Notes: generated from the sequence alone by a model not told the origin. A stretch of 61,001 nt of DNA from Actinomycetes bacterium (GCA_023396115.1 JAEWXC010000090.1:1-61001), one strand, 5' to 3'; counted from the first letter of the stretch, positions 16,212 to 24,787 are shown. Made by a program: numbers and translations.

Positions 16212-17034
16212 CACCGGCACTTTCGACTTCACCTTCCGCAGCTACGACGACCTCGACGAGAGCTGCCAACGCTGGTCGGCCTGGCCCGACCTCGAGCCCC
16301 TGCTGAAGGGGCCCACCCCTCGACCCGACTGGGTGGTCACCTCGGCCGGTGCCGTCGACACCGAGCTGGGCGTCCTCAAGACCGGCAAGGAGGCCGACGT
16401 CCACCTGGTCGAACGGCGCGACCCGCACGACGGGTCACCGGGTGTGGTGATGGCCGCGAAGCGGTACCGGAGCACCGAGCACCGGCAGTTCCACCGGGCC
16501 GCCGGCTACACCGAGGGCCGTTCGGTCAAGCGCTCCCGAGACGAGCGGGCGCTGAAGCGCAAGAGCACGTGGGGCAAGGTCGTCGCGGCCGGCGAGTGGG
16601 TCGCCTCGGAGTGGTCGATGCTGGTCCGCGCCTGGCAGCTGGGGCTCCCGGTCCCCTACCCGGTGCAGGTCGACGAGCACGAGATCCTCATGGAGTGGAT
16701 CACCCACGACGGGGAGACCGCGCCCCGGCTGGCAGCCACCCGCCCGGACCCGGACCTGCTCGCGGAGCTGTACCGGCAGCTGGTGGAGGCGATGGGCACC
16801 CTGGCCGAGCACGGGCTGGTCCACGGCGACCTGTCGCCGTACAACCTGCTGGTGGCCGGGGACCGGTTGGTGGTGATCGACCTGCCCCAGGTGGTGGACC
16901 TGGCCGGCAACCCGGCCGGACCCGACTTCCTGCTGCGTGACTGCGCCAACATGACCAAGTGGTTCAACGCGCGGGGGCTGCCGGTGGACCCCGACGAACT
17001 CTTCGGGGAGCTGATGGCGCGGGCCTACTCGTGA
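16186..17034 (+). CDS. RIO1-like atypical serine/threonine kinase
   Basis: 282-residue protein of the RIO1 family, atypical kinases or ATPases linked in other organisms to ribosome assembly; bacterial roles are poorly defined. Family motifs: GVLKTGKEADVHLVE (nucleotide-binding segment near residue 63), VMAAKRYR (Lys), the catalytic loop HGDLSPYNLL near residue 216 and the metal-binding VIDLPQVVD near 233. It starts at ATG 16186 inside the small ORF. No membrane segment. A terminator follows at 17043. The identity as a RIO fold is solid, the target unknown. Confidence 0.85.
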   Translation: MEMHTAGPDTGTFDFTFRSYDDLDESCQRWSAWPDLEPLLKGPTPRPDWVVTSAGAVDTELGVLKTGKEADVHLVERRDPHDGSPGVVMAAKRYRSTEHRQFHRAAGYTEGRSVKRSRDERALKRKSTWGKVVAAGEWVASEWSMLVRAWQLGLPVPYPVQVDEHEILMEWITHDGETAPRLAATRPDPDLLAELYRQLVEAMGTLAEHGLVHGDLSPYNLLVAGDRLVVIDLPQVVDLAGNPAGPDFLLRDCANMTKWFNARGLPVDPDELFGELMARAYS

Positions 17035-17042
17035 CGCGGTCC

Positions 17043-17073
17043 GACCCGTCCGCGTCACGCGCGCGGACGGGTC
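17043..17073 (+). terminator. hairpin terminator after the RIO kinase
   Basis: A perfect 12-bp stem (GACCCGTCCGCG with CGCGGACGGGTC) and 7-nt loop begin 8 nt past the stop codon. Confidence 0.65.
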
Positions 17074-17092
17074 CGGGCGCCCGGTGAGCCGG

Positions 17093-17098
17093 TAGGTT
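17093..17098 (+). promoter_or_regulatory. candidate leaderless promoter of the LOG-like gene
   Basis: TAGGTT exactly 7 nt before the GTG at 17106. Confidence 0.45.
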
Positions 17099-17105
17099 CG
17101 CGCGG

Positions 17106-18203
17106 GTGAAGCAACGACGCGGTCACCACGTGCAGGTCGACACCCTGGAGGAGTTCCGGTCCCGGCTCGCCACCGGGCCCCGCTCCCTGGCCGGCTGGTC
17201 GGTGCACGGGGTGGACCTGACCGGTGACCCCGACGGCCTGGCGCAGCTGCCGGTGGCCGGTGCCTCGTTCCTGGGCTGCCAGCTGGACGAGGCCTCGGCC
17301 GACGCTCTGCGCCGGGGTGGGGCACTCGTCTACGCCAGCCTCCCCGCCCTGCCGGTCGACCCGGCGCGACGCTCGCTGTACTCCCCCGGGGAGCTCTACG
17401 ACGCCCTGGCCGCGGCCGGCAGCTACACCGACACCCTGGATGCGCGCGCCTACGCCTGGTCGCGGGGCCCGGCCGACACCGAGACCGCGTTGGCCACCGC
17501 CCTGCACGACCACGCCGTCGACACGGCGCTGGCGGACTGGGTCCGGGGCCGGCGGCTGGTCGGGGTGATGGGCGGGCACGCGCTGCCCCGCGGCAGCAGC
17601 GACTACGCCGCAGCTGCCGCCCTGGGCCGGGCCCTGGGCACCGACCTCACCGTGGCCACCGGAGGCGGGCCGGGCGCGATGGAGGCGGCGAACCTGGGGG
17701 CGCGGACCGCCCACGAGTCCGCCGACGTGCTGGCCTCGGCACTGCAGCAGCTGGCCGCGGTCCCACGGTTCCACCCGGACCCGGCCGCCTGGGTACGGGC
17801 CGCCTGGGACGTGCTGGAGGGCCTGGGCACGGGGCGCGACACGCTCGGCATCCCGACCTGGCACTACGGGCACGAGCCGCCCAACCCGTTCGCGACCGCG
17901 ATCGCAAAGTACTTCCACAACGCCCAGCGCGAGGCGGTGCTGCTGCAGGTCTGCGACGCGGGGATCGTCTTCCTGCCCGGCGCCGGCGGCACGGTGCAGG
18001 AGATCTTCCAGGACGCCTGCGAGAACTACTACGCCGACGAGTCCTCCATCGCCCCGATGGTGCTGGTCGGTCAGGAGTACTGGACCGAGACACTGCCGGC
18101 GTGGCCGCTGCTCCGGGCGCTGGCCCGCGGCCGGGCCATGGAGCAGCACATCCACCTGGTCGACACCGAGGTCGAGGCAGCCGCGATCGTCACGGGCGTC
18201 TGA
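17106..18203 (+). CDS. LOG-like Rossmann-fold nucleotide-binding protein
   Basis: 365-residue protein with a C-terminal LOG/lysine-decarboxylase-like fold: GVMGGHALPRG near residue 156, the phosphate-binding GGGPGAMEAAN near 187 and LPGAGGTVQEIFQDA near 291, which is the PGGxGTxxE-type motif. LOG enzymes release free cytokinin or nucleobases from nucleotide monophosphates; this longer two-part form has an N-terminal domain of about 140 residues of unknown role, so activity is not assured. Start GTG 17106 is supported by a leaderless -10. No terminator is obvious; repeats follow. Confidence 0.8.
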   Translation: MKQRRGHHVQVDTLEEFRSRLATGPRSLAGWSVHGVDLTGDPDGLAQLPVAGASFLGCQLDEASADALRRGGALVYASLPALPVDPARRSLYSPGELYDALAAAGSYTDTLDARAYAWSRGPADTETALATALHDHAVDTALADWVRGRRLVGVMGGHALPRGSSDYAAAAALGRALGTDLTVATGGGPGAMEAANLGARTAHESADVLASALQQLAAVPRFHPDPAAWVRAAWDVLEGLGTGRDTLGIPTWHYGHEPPNPFATAIAKYFHNAQREAVLLQVCDAGIVFLPGAGGTVQEIFQDACENYYADESSIAPMVLVGQEYWTETLPAWPLLRALARGRAMEQHIHLVDTEVEAAAIVTGV

Positions 18204-18242
18204 GCCGCCGACCAGCGAGGTCGCCGCCGGGACTCACCGGCC

Positions 18243-18511
18243 CCTGCTGATGCGCGGGGAGACAGGCAATCTCTGGGCGGAGCGGATCGTCGAGGACCTG
18301 CCACGCCCAGGACGCGCCGTCACCTGCTGACGCGCGCGGCCCCCAGGCGAGGGGACGAAGGCGATCTCTGAGCGGAGCGGATCGTCGAGGAGCCGCAATG
18401 CCCAGGACGCGCCGTCACCTGCTGACGCGCGGCCCCCAGGCGAGGGGACGAAGGCGATCTTTGAGCGGAGCGGATCGTCAAGGACCCGCAATGCCCAGGA
18501 CGCGTTAGTCA
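18243..18511. repeat. three tandem copies of an 80-95 bp repeat
   Basis: Units at 18243-18322, 18323-18417 and 18418-18511 share CCTGCTGAYGCGCG..., GCGGAGCGGATCGTC... and GCCCAGGACGCG blocks; the last two are nearly identical. The third unit runs into the rlmN stop codon. Minus-strand translation gives a repeated DDPLRSEIAFVPSPGGRA, but this is a property of the repeat, not evidence of a gene. The array occupies essentially the whole gap 18204-18508. Confidence 0.8.
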
Positions 18512-19636
18512 GTTGGGGGCGGAGGCGGCGAGCTGGCCGCAGGCGGCGTCAATCTCGCTGCCCCGGGTGTCGCGGATGGTCGTGGGGATGCCCTTGGCCT
18601 CCAGGCGCCGCACAAACTCGTCCATGTCCTCGTCGCGGGATCGGGTGAACCGCGAGCCGGGGACCTCGTTGAGCGGGATCAGGTTGACGTGCACCCAGCC
18701 CCAGTCACCGCGGGCGTTGAGCACGTCGGCCAGCAGGTCGGCGCGCCAGGCCTGGTCGTTGATGTCGCGCATCATGGCGTACTCGATCGAGACCCGGCGC
18801 TTGGTCTTGCGGGCGTACTCCCAGGCGGCGTCGACGGTCTCGTCGACGGAGAAGCGGGTGTTGATCGGCACCAGCGTGTTGCGCAGCTCGTCGTCGGGGG
18901 CGTGCAGGCTCAGCGCGAGGGTGACCGGGATGCCCTCGTCAGCCAGCTGCAGGATGCGCGGCACCAGCCCGACCGTCGAGACCGTGATCCCGCGGGCGCT
19001 CATGCCGAGGCCGGCCGGCGCGGGGTCGGTGAGACGGCGGACGGTGCCGATCACGGCCTTGTAGTTGGCCAGCGGCTCCCCCATGCCCATGAAGACGACG
19101 TTGGAGACCCGACCGGGACCGCCGGGGATCTCGCCGCGCGCCATCGACCGGGCACCGGCCACCACCTGCTCGACGATCTCGGCGGTGGACATGTTGCGCT
19201 GCAACCCGCCGGCGCCGGTGGCGCAGAACGGGCAGGCCATCCCGCAGCCGGCCTGGCTGGAGATGCAGATCGTGGCCCGGTCGGGGTAGCGCATCAGCAC
19301 CGACTCCACCAGGGACCCGTCGAAGAGCTTCCACAGCGTCTTGCGGGTGGTGCCCTTGTCGGCCTCGGAGACCTGGATCGGGTCCATCAGCTTGGGCAGC
19401 AGCGCGTTCACGAGGTCGGCGCGCTGGCCGGCGGGGAGGTCGGTCATCTCCTCGGGGTCGTCGACCAGACGCCCGAAGTAGTGCGTGGAGAGCTGCTTGG
19501 CGCGGAAGCCGGGCAGCCCGAGCTCGGTGAGCAGCTCCTTGCGGCCGGCCTCGTCGAGGTCGGCCAGGTGGCGCGGCGGCTTCTTGCGCCCTCGGGGCTC
19601 GTTGAATACCAGGGGCAGGGGCTTGGGCTCGGACAT
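18509..19636 (-). CDS. rlmN: 23S rRNA (A2503-C2)/tRNA (A37-C2) methyltransferase
   Basis: 375-residue radical-SAM enzyme that methylates A2503 of 23S rRNA and A37 of some tRNAs. The iron-sulfur motif CGMACPFC is near residues 125-132, GMGEPLANY (SAM-binding GGEP equivalent) follows, and the C-terminal GSEIDAACGQL contains the methyl-accepting cysteine. The ATG at 19636 gives the usual length; the frame is open further upstream without homology. It sits near cdsA-frr-pyrH, the standard neighbourhood. Confidence 0.96.
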   Translation of the reverse strand: MSEPKPLPLVFNEPRGRKKPPRHLADLDEAGRKELLTELGLPGFRAKQLSTHYFGRLVDDPEEMTDLPAGQRADLVNALLPKLMDPIQVSEADKGTTRKTLWKLFDGSLVESVLMRYPDRATICISSQAGCGMACPFCATGAGGLQRNMSTAEIVEQVVAGARSMARGEIPGGPGRVSNVVFMGMGEPLANYKAVIGTVRRLTDPAPAGLGMSARGITVSTVGLVPRILQLADEGIPVTLALSLHAPDDELRNTLVPINTRFSVDETVDAAWEYARKTKRRVSIEYAMMRDINDQAWRADLLADVLNARGDWGWVHVNLIPLNEVPGSRFTRSRDEDMDEFVRRLEAKGIPTTIRDTRGSEIDAACGQLAASAPN

Positions 19637-19734
19637 CACCACGATTCTCCCACCCGGGTGGCGCTGTGGCGAAACGTCAGCCCGGAGCACCGGTCCACCC
19701 GGGCACATTCGGGGGCGGATCAGCGGTGCGGGGC

Positions 19735-20091
19735 TCAGCCGTCGCGCTTGACCAGCACGTAGGCGACCAGCACCGCCACCCCCAGGACGACCAGGGCGGT
19801 CAGCACCATCCCGATCACCATGTACAGCCCGAAGCGCCGGGTCCGCGGCGAGGCCAGCAGCCCGACCGGGAGCACCAGGGCCACGCCGACCAGCGGGAAG
19901 AGCCGGTCCATGGTGTCGGGGAAGAATACCTGCAGCAGTGCGGCGAAGGCACCGGGCAGGGCGGTGACGAAGAGCATGCCGGTGAAGAAGCCGGTGAGGG
20001 CGTAGAAGACCGGGTGGTCGCGGTGCCACCAGTCCCGGCGGGGCTCGGTCGACGACTCCGGCTCGCGGTGCTCGACGGCCTGCTCACTCAT
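19735..20091 (-). CDS. small three-helix membrane protein, unknown
   Basis: 118 residues. An acidic, Trp-containing N-terminus (about 1-25) is followed by three predicted membrane helices (FYALTGFFTGMLFVTALPGA; PLVGVALVLPVGLLA; YMVIGMVLTALVVLGVAVLV). No family recognised. It lies between rlmN and cdsA on the same strand, a place where many actinobacteria have a small hypothetical membrane gene. The gap upstream carries a 22-bp tandem repeat array. Confidence 0.7.
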   Translation of the reverse strand: MSEQAVEHREPESSTEPRRDWWHRDHPVFYALTGFFTGMLFVTALPGAFAALLQVFFPDTMDRLFPLVGVALVLPVGLLASPRTRRFGLYMVIGMVLTALVVLGVAVLVAYVLVKRDG

Positions 20092-20160
20092 GTGGGCCAG
20101 CCTCTCACGGTCCTCGAGCCCGGAGCCGGCTGCGACACGGCACGACGGCGGGCAGCGCCG

Positions 20161-20266
20161 TCAGCATCACGCAAGTGCCCGGTCAGCGCCACGCAAGTGC
20201 CCGGTCAGCACCACGCAAGTGCCCGGTCAGCGCCACGCAAGTGCCCGGTCAGCACCACGCAAGGGG
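20161..20266. repeat. 22-bp tandem repeat array, locus 1
   Basis: Four full copies of TCAGCRCCACGCAAGTGCCCGG-type units (20161-20248) and a partial fifth run head to tail with near perfect conservation (unit variation at one or two bases). There are no unique spacers, so it is not CRISPR. The same unit recurs at 53879-53985. Confidence 0.85.
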
Positions 20267-20284
20267 GGAGGTCGGCGGCAGGGG

Positions 20285-21160
20285 TCAGAAGACCAGGTAG
20301 TGCAGGATCAGCCAGACCGGCGCGACGGTGGCCAGCAGCGAGTCGAGGCGGTCCATCAGGCCACCGTGACCGGGGATGACCTGGCTCATGTCCTTGATGC
20401 CCAGGTCACGCTTCATCACCGACTCGCACAGGTCACCCAGGGTCGCCATGACCGCAGCGGCCAGTCCGATCAGCACACCGATCCACCAGTCGCCGTCGAA
20501 GAACCAGATCACCAGACCGACACCGGCCCCGATGCAGGCCAGCACCGAGCCGGTGAAGCCCTCCCAGGACTTCTTCGGCGAGATCACCGGGGCCATCGGG
20601 TGCTTGCCGAACAGCACACCGGCGACGTACCCGCCGGTGTCGGAGGCGATGGTGACCAGGATGAACAGCACCACGCCCTTGACGCCGTCGTCGATGCCGG
20701 AGAAGTTGCGCGAGCCGCCCTCGGCCAGGATCAGCGCCACGAACGAGCCCATGAACGGCAGGTACAGCAGCGTGAACAGCGCCGCGGTGGCGTTGCGGAC
20801 GTAGCCCTCGACGCCGCGGCGCAACAGCCACAGCATCGTCACCCAGCCGGTGACCGCGGTGGCGACCACCAGGGCGGAGGCGCCCCAGTAGTAGGCGACG
20901 ACCACCATCACCACGCCGCCGACGGTGAGCGGCTGCTCGGGGATGTCGATGCCCTTCGCCGCCAACCCGCGGTGCAGCTCCCACACCGCCACCGCCATGG
21001 CGATCGCGACGATCACCATGAAGGCGGTCTTCCACAGCAGCAGGGACCCGGCGCAGGCGCCGAGCAGCACGACGGCGGAGACGATCGCGGCGGGCAGGTT
21101 CCGTCCGGCCCGCCCGTGGTCCTTCTGCGGGGCGGGCGGCGGCGAGGTGAGGTCGGTCAT
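20285..21160 (-). CDS. cdsA: phosphatidate cytidylyltransferase
   Basis: 291-residue integral membrane enzyme making CDP-diacylglycerol for phospholipid synthesis. Several membrane helices fill the protein; the signature runs SVMKRDLGIKDMSQVIPGHGG then DRLDS close to the C-terminus (S-x2-KRD-x3-KD-x5-PGHGG-x2-DR-x2-S). The short Pro-rich N-terminus is cytoplasmic. It follows frr by 20 nt and is probably co-transcribed with pyrH-frr. Confidence 0.96.
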   Translation of the reverse strand: MTDLTSPPPAPQKDHGRAGRNLPAAIVSAVVLLGACAGSLLLWKTAFMVIVAIAMAVAVWELHRGLAAKGIDIPEQPLTVGGVVMVVVAYYWGASALVVATAVTGWVTMLWLLRRGVEGYVRNATAALFTLLYLPFMGSFVALILAEGGSRNFSGIDDGVKGVVLFILVTIASDTGGYVAGVLFGKHPMAPVISPKKSWEGFTGSVLACIGAGVGLVIWFFDGDWWIGVLIGLAAAVMATLGDLCESVMKRDLGIKDMSQVIPGHGGLMDRLDSLLATVAPVWLILHYLVF

Positions 21161-21180
21161 CGCGGAGCAGGCTGTCGAGG

Positions 21181-21738
21181 TCAGACCTCGAGCAGCTCGG
21201 CCTCCTTGTTCTTCAGCATCTCGTCGATCGCCTCGGTGTTGCTCTTGGTGATGACGTCGAGCTTCTTCTCGGCACCGGTGACGTCGTCCTTGCCGACCTC
21301 GCCGTCCTTCTCGAGCTTCTCCAGCGCCTGCTTGGCGTTGCGTCGCACCGCGCGCACCGCGACCCGGCCGTCCTCGGCCTTGGCCTTGGCCTGCTTGATG
21401 TACTCCTTGCGGCGCTCCTCGGTCAGCTCGGGGAACACGCAGCGCAGAACCTTGCCGTCCGAAGCCGGGTTGACGCCCAGGTCGGAGTCACGGATGGCCT
21501 TCTCGACGCCTGCCATCGCGCCCTGGTCGAAAGGCTGGATCATGATCGTGCGGGCGTCCTGGCTGGTGAAGGAGGCCAGCTGCTGCAGCGGGGTGGGGGT
21601 GCCGTAGTACTCGACCACGATCTTGTTGAACACCGCCGGGTTCGCACGGCCGGCCCGGATCACCGCGAACTCCTCACGGGTCGCCTCGACCGACTTCTTC
21701 ATCTTGTCCTCAGCCTCGTTGAGGATTCCGTTGATCAC
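21181..21738 (-). CDS. frr: ribosome recycling factor
   Basis: 185-residue RRF, which with EF-G splits post-termination ribosomes. Homology spans the whole length: the N-terminal helix (MINGILNEAEDKMKKSVEA), IRAGRANP, the beta domain around YYGTPTPLQQLASFT, and the long C-terminal helices with RRKEYIKQAK. Length is standard. It follows pyrH with a 60-nt gap, the conserved order. Confidence 0.97.
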   Translation of the reverse strand: MINGILNEAEDKMKKSVEATREEFAVIRAGRANPAVFNKIVVEYYGTPTPLQQLASFTSQDARTIMIQPFDQGAMAGVEKAIRDSDLGVNPASDGKVLRCVFPELTEERRKEYIKQAKAKAEDGRVAVRAVRRNAKQALEKLEKDGEVGKDDVTGAEKKLDVITKSNTEAIDEMLKNKEAELLEV

Positions 21739-21798
21739 GTCTGCTCCTGGTCGTCGATGTGGTGCGGGGTGCTGCGGGTACGCGTGGAACGGGGCTGG

Positions 21799-22512
21799 TC
21801 AGCTGACCAGCGTGCCAATCTTCTCACCCTGCACGATGCGCAGGATGGCACCCTCGTCCTCGGCGCCGAAGACGATCAGGGGCATCTTGTTCTCCATGCA
21901 CAGCGCGAACGCCGTGGCGTCGGCGATCTTGAGGTTGCGCTGGAGGGCGTCGGCGAAGGTGAGGGTGTCGAACTTGGTGGCCGTGGGGTCCTTCTTCGGG
22001 TCGGCCGAGTAGACGCCGTCGACGCCCTGCTTGGCCATCAGCACGACCTCCGACCCGGTCTCCAGGGCGCGCTGGGCGGCCACGGTGTCGGTGGAGAAGA
22101 ACGGCATGCCGGCGCCGGCACCGAAGATGACCACGCGGCCCTTCTCCAGGTGACGGATCGCCTTGCGCGGGATGTAGGGCTCGGCGACCTGGCTCATCGT
22201 GATGGCGGTCTGGACGCGGGTGTCCACGCCCTCCTTCTCCAGGAAGTCCTGCAGGGCCAGGCAGTTCATCACGGTGCCGAGCATGCCCATGTAGTCGGCG
22301 CGGGAGCGGTCCATGCCGCGCTGCTGCATCTCGGCGCCACGGAAGAAGTTGCCGCCGCCGACCACGATCGAGACCGAGACACCGGCGTTGACGACGGCCT
22401 TGATCTCGCGGGCCACCTTCTGCACCACGTCGGGGTCGACCCCGACGCTGCCGCCGCCGAACACCTCACCGGAGAGCTTGAGCAGGACACGGTTGTAGCG
22501 GGTGGTGGTCAC
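21799..22512 (-). CDS. pyrH: UMP kinase
   Basis: 237-residue amino-acid-kinase-fold enzyme phosphorylating UMP to UDP. Visible: LLKLSGE near residue 11, VVGGGNFFRG near 53-62, the MGMLGTVMN region and VDGVYSADPKKDPTA (nucleotide binding, around 170). Length is typical. A stem-loop between tsf and pyrH may set its level relative to tsf. Confidence 0.97.
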   Translation of the reverse strand: MTTTRYNRVLLKLSGEVFGGGSVGVDPDVVQKVAREIKAVVNAGVSVSIVVGGGNFFRGAEMQQRGMDRSRADYMGMLGTVMNCLALQDFLEKEGVDTRVQTAITMSQVAEPYIPRKAIRHLEKGRVVIFGAGAGMPFFSTDTVAAQRALETGSEVVLMAKQGVDGVYSADPKKDPTATKFDTLTFADALQRNLKIADATAFALCMENKMPLIVFGAEDEGAILRIVQGEKIGTLVS

Positions 22513-22583
22513 GTGGCGGGGCCTTTCGGTCTGGGGCGGGAGGAGCGGTGGAACGGGTACTGCGGTGGTGCGGGCAGAGAAGA

Positions 22584-22625
22584 AGGCCGGTCCGACGGGT
22601 CACGGGTGATCCATCGAACCGGCCT
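22584..22625 (-). terminator. stem-loop between tsf and pyrH
   Basis: Arms 22584-22595 and 22614-22625 form a 12-bp stem with one G-U pair and an 18-nt loop, followed on the minus strand by a pyrimidine tract TTCTTCTCT. It begins about 29 nt after the tsf stop, so it likely terminates or attenuates rpsB-tsf transcripts before pyrH. Confidence 0.65.
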
Positions 22626-22653
22626 CCTCTCGTTGCTGACGGACCCTATCGGG

Positions 22654-23466
22654 TCAGGCGCCCACCTCGAACCGGGCGAACCGCTTCACGGTGGTGCCGG
22701 CGGCGTCGAGAACGTCCTTGACGCTCTTCTTCGACTCGGTGACCGAGTCCTGCTCCAGCAGCACGATCTCGCGGAAGAAGCCGCCCAGGCGACCCTCGAC
22801 GATCTTGGCGACGGCAGCCTCGGGCTTGCCCTCCTCGAGCGTCTTCTTCTCGAGCACGTCGCGCTCGGCGGCGACGATGTCCGCGGGGACCTCGTCACGG
22901 GTCAGGTACTGCGCCTTCATGGCCGCGACCTGCATGGCGGCGCCGCGGGCGGCAGCCTCGTCACCCTCGAACTCGACCAGCACGCCGACGGCCGGCGGCA
23001 GGTCCGCGGCACGCTTGTGCATGTACACCACGGTGTTGCCGTCGAAGTAGGCCACCTGGCCCAGCTCGATCTTCTCGCCGATGGTGATGGCCAGGTCCTC
23101 GACGACCTCGCCGACGGTCTTGCCGTCCAGCTCGACCGCCTTGAGGGCCTCGACGTCGGTGGCCTGGGCAGCGTTCGCGGCGTCCGCGATCTGCTGGGCC
23201 TTGGTGATGAAGCCCTCGTTCTTGGCGACGAAGTCAGTCTCGCTCTTCAGCTCGACCAGCGCACCGCCGGAGGTGGCGACCAGACCGGCCGCGGTCTCGC
23301 GCTCGGCGCCGCGGGCGGCAGCCTTGGCGGCACCCTTGACGCGGAGCAGCTCGACGGCCTTGTCCAGGTCACCGTCCGTCTCGGTCAGCGCCTTCTTGCA
23401 GTCCATCATGCCGGCCGCGGTCAGCTCACGGAGCTTCTTCACGTCGGCAGCGGAGAAGTTAGCCAT
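22654..23466 (-). CDS. tsf: translation elongation factor EF-Ts
   Basis: 270-residue nucleotide exchange factor for EF-Tu. The N-terminal UBA-like domain (VKKLRELTAAGMMDCKKAL) and the core TDFVAKNEGF are exact family signatures; the dimerisation domain and C-terminal module follow. ATG 23466 is 51 nt downstream of rpsB, its standard partner. Confidence 0.97.
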   Translation of the reverse strand: MANFSAADVKKLRELTAAGMMDCKKALTETDGDLDKAVELLRVKGAAKAAARGAERETAAGLVATSGGALVELKSETDFVAKNEGFITKAQQIADAANAAQATDVEALKAVELDGKTVGEVVEDLAITIGEKIELGQVAYFDGNTVVYMHKRAADLPPAVGVLVEFEGDEAAARGAAMQVAAMKAQYLTRDEVPADIVAAERDVLEKKTLEEGKPEAAVAKIVEGRLGGFFREIVLLEQDSVTESKKSVKDVLDAAGTTVKRFARFEVGA

Positions 23467-23517
23467 CTTCCTTCTTCCTGTGTCTTCGCAGTGGTGGGAC
23501 TCAGCGGCGTGGGCCGC

Positions 23518-24399
23518 TCAGTCCTGCTTCTCGGCGGCGGGGGCCTCGGCAGCAGCCTCGGTCGCCTCAGCAGCGGGGGCCTCAGCAGCGGCCTCGGCCG
23601 GAGCCTCGGTCGCCTCGGCGGCGGGGGCCTCGGCGGTCTCGGCTGGGGTCTCCAGCAGCTCGCGCTCCCACTCGGCCAGCGGCTCGGCAGCGGCCTCGGC
23701 CTTGCCACCGGAGCGGGCGATGAGGCCCTCGGCGACGGCGTCGGCGACCACGCGGGTCAGCAGGCCGACCGCGCGGATGGCGTCGTCGTTGCCCGGGATC
23801 GGGTAGTCGACGACGTCGGGGTCGCAGTTGGAGTCCAGGATGCCGATGATCGGGATCCGCAGCTTGCGGGCCTCCTCGACGGCCAGGTGCTCCTTGTTGG
23901 TGTCGACGATCCACACGGCCGAGGGCACCTTGGACATCTCGCGGATGCCGCCCAGGGTCTTGTCGAGCTTGTCGCGCTCACGCTTGAGCTGCAGCAGCTC
24001 CTTCTTGGTGCGACCCGAGCCGGCGACGTTGTCGAAGTCCAGCTCGTCGAGCTCCTTGAGGCGCTGGATGCGCTGGTGCACGGTCTGGAAGTTGGTCAGC
24101 ATGCCGCCGAGCCAGCGCTGGTTCACGTAGGGCATGCCCACGCGGGTGGCCTGCTCGGCGATGGCCTCCTGGGCTTGCTTCTTGGTGCCGACGAACATGA
24201 TGACGCCGCCCTTGGCGACGGTCTCCTTGACGAAGGCGAACGAGCGGTCGATGTAGCCCAGCGACTGCTGCAGGTCGATGATGTAGATGCCGTTGCGCTC
24301 GGTCATGATGAAGCGCTTCATCTTCGGGTTCCAGCGACGGGTCTGGTGTCCGAAGTGCACGCCGCTCTCGAGAAGCTGGCGCATGGTCACGACTGCCAT
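23518..24399 (-). CDS. rpsB: 30S ribosomal protein S2 with acidic Ala/Glu tail
   Basis: 293-residue S2. The globular part is canonical (LLESGVHFGHQTRRWNPKMK near residue 8; YVNQRWLGGMLTNFQT near 90; PSAVWIVDTNKEHLAV near 157). After about residue 240 comes an extension of repeating AAEATEAPAEA-type units, strongly acidic and low-complexity, ending KQD; E. coli S2 has no such tail. First gene of rpsB-tsf. The ATG has GGAGAC about 8 nt upstream. Confidence 0.96.
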   Translation of the reverse strand: MAVVTMRQLLESGVHFGHQTRRWNPKMKRFIMTERNGIYIIDLQQSLGYIDRSFAFVKETVAKGGVIMFVGTKKQAQEAIAEQATRVGMPYVNQRWLGGMLTNFQTVHQRIQRLKELDELDFDNVAGSGRTKKELLQLKRERDKLDKTLGGIREMSKVPSAVWIVDTNKEHLAVEEARKLRIPIIGILDSNCDPDVVDYPIPGNDDAIRAVGLLTRVVADAVAEGLIARSGGKAEAAAEPLAEWERELLETPAETAEAPAAEATEAPAEAAAEAPAAEATEAAAEAPAAEKQD

Positions 24400-24787
24400 G
24401 AGTGTGTCTCCTGTTGTGTGGGCCCCGATCCGTGTGCGCGCCCTTCAGCAGGACGCACCGGACGGGAGACCCGGTCGTTTTCAGTTCATGCTCCCGGCGG
24501 GTGCCGGTCGCCCTGACGCCCACACGCCGACCCCACCCGGCAGGGCCGGGACCGAGGGCCGACGCCCACGAGTGCTCGACCCCCAGGACGAGGGCCGTCG
24601 CGGTACGCGGACGTGCGAAGTCAACCCATACGGGCTGCACCGGGAATCCTAGGCCAGATCCGCCGGGGTGCGTGAATCGGGAACCGGGATGCCCTGCGGT
24701 CTCCCCAGCCCGGTGCGCACCCCGCGCCGTCCACCGCCCGGACGGTGCGGACCGAGGGTCCTGCAGCCCGCCGCGCAGGGTGGCTCC
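24400..24787. other. rpsB upstream region, divergent with the M23 peptidase gene
   Basis: 388 bp without a convincing gene. It contains the S2 leader (including a small hairpin ACCGG-9 nt-CCGGT near 24455-24475) and presumably the promoters for rpsB (minus) and the M23 gene (plus). No riboswitch or RNA gene was recognised. Confidence 0.5.
24646..24651 (-). promoter_or_regulatory. candidate -10 of the rpsB promoter
   Basis: TAGGAT on the minus strand, preceded by ATCTGGCC. A GATT block lies about 21 bp further upstream, similar in layout to the rplS and rpsP promoters. The leader would be about 240 nt. Confidence 0.3.

Noticed and set aside
18234..18491. 85-codon minus-strand frame with repeated peptide units
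   Set aside because: Explained by the tandem DNA repeat; no start signal or conserved protein.
20161..20266. CRISPR array
   Set aside because: Units are contiguous with a constant 22-bp period and no unique spacers; no cas genes nearby.
21757..24516. Plus-strand frame of 919 codons opposite pyrH, tsf and rpsB
   Set aside because: Antisense of confirmed essential genes; no family motif.
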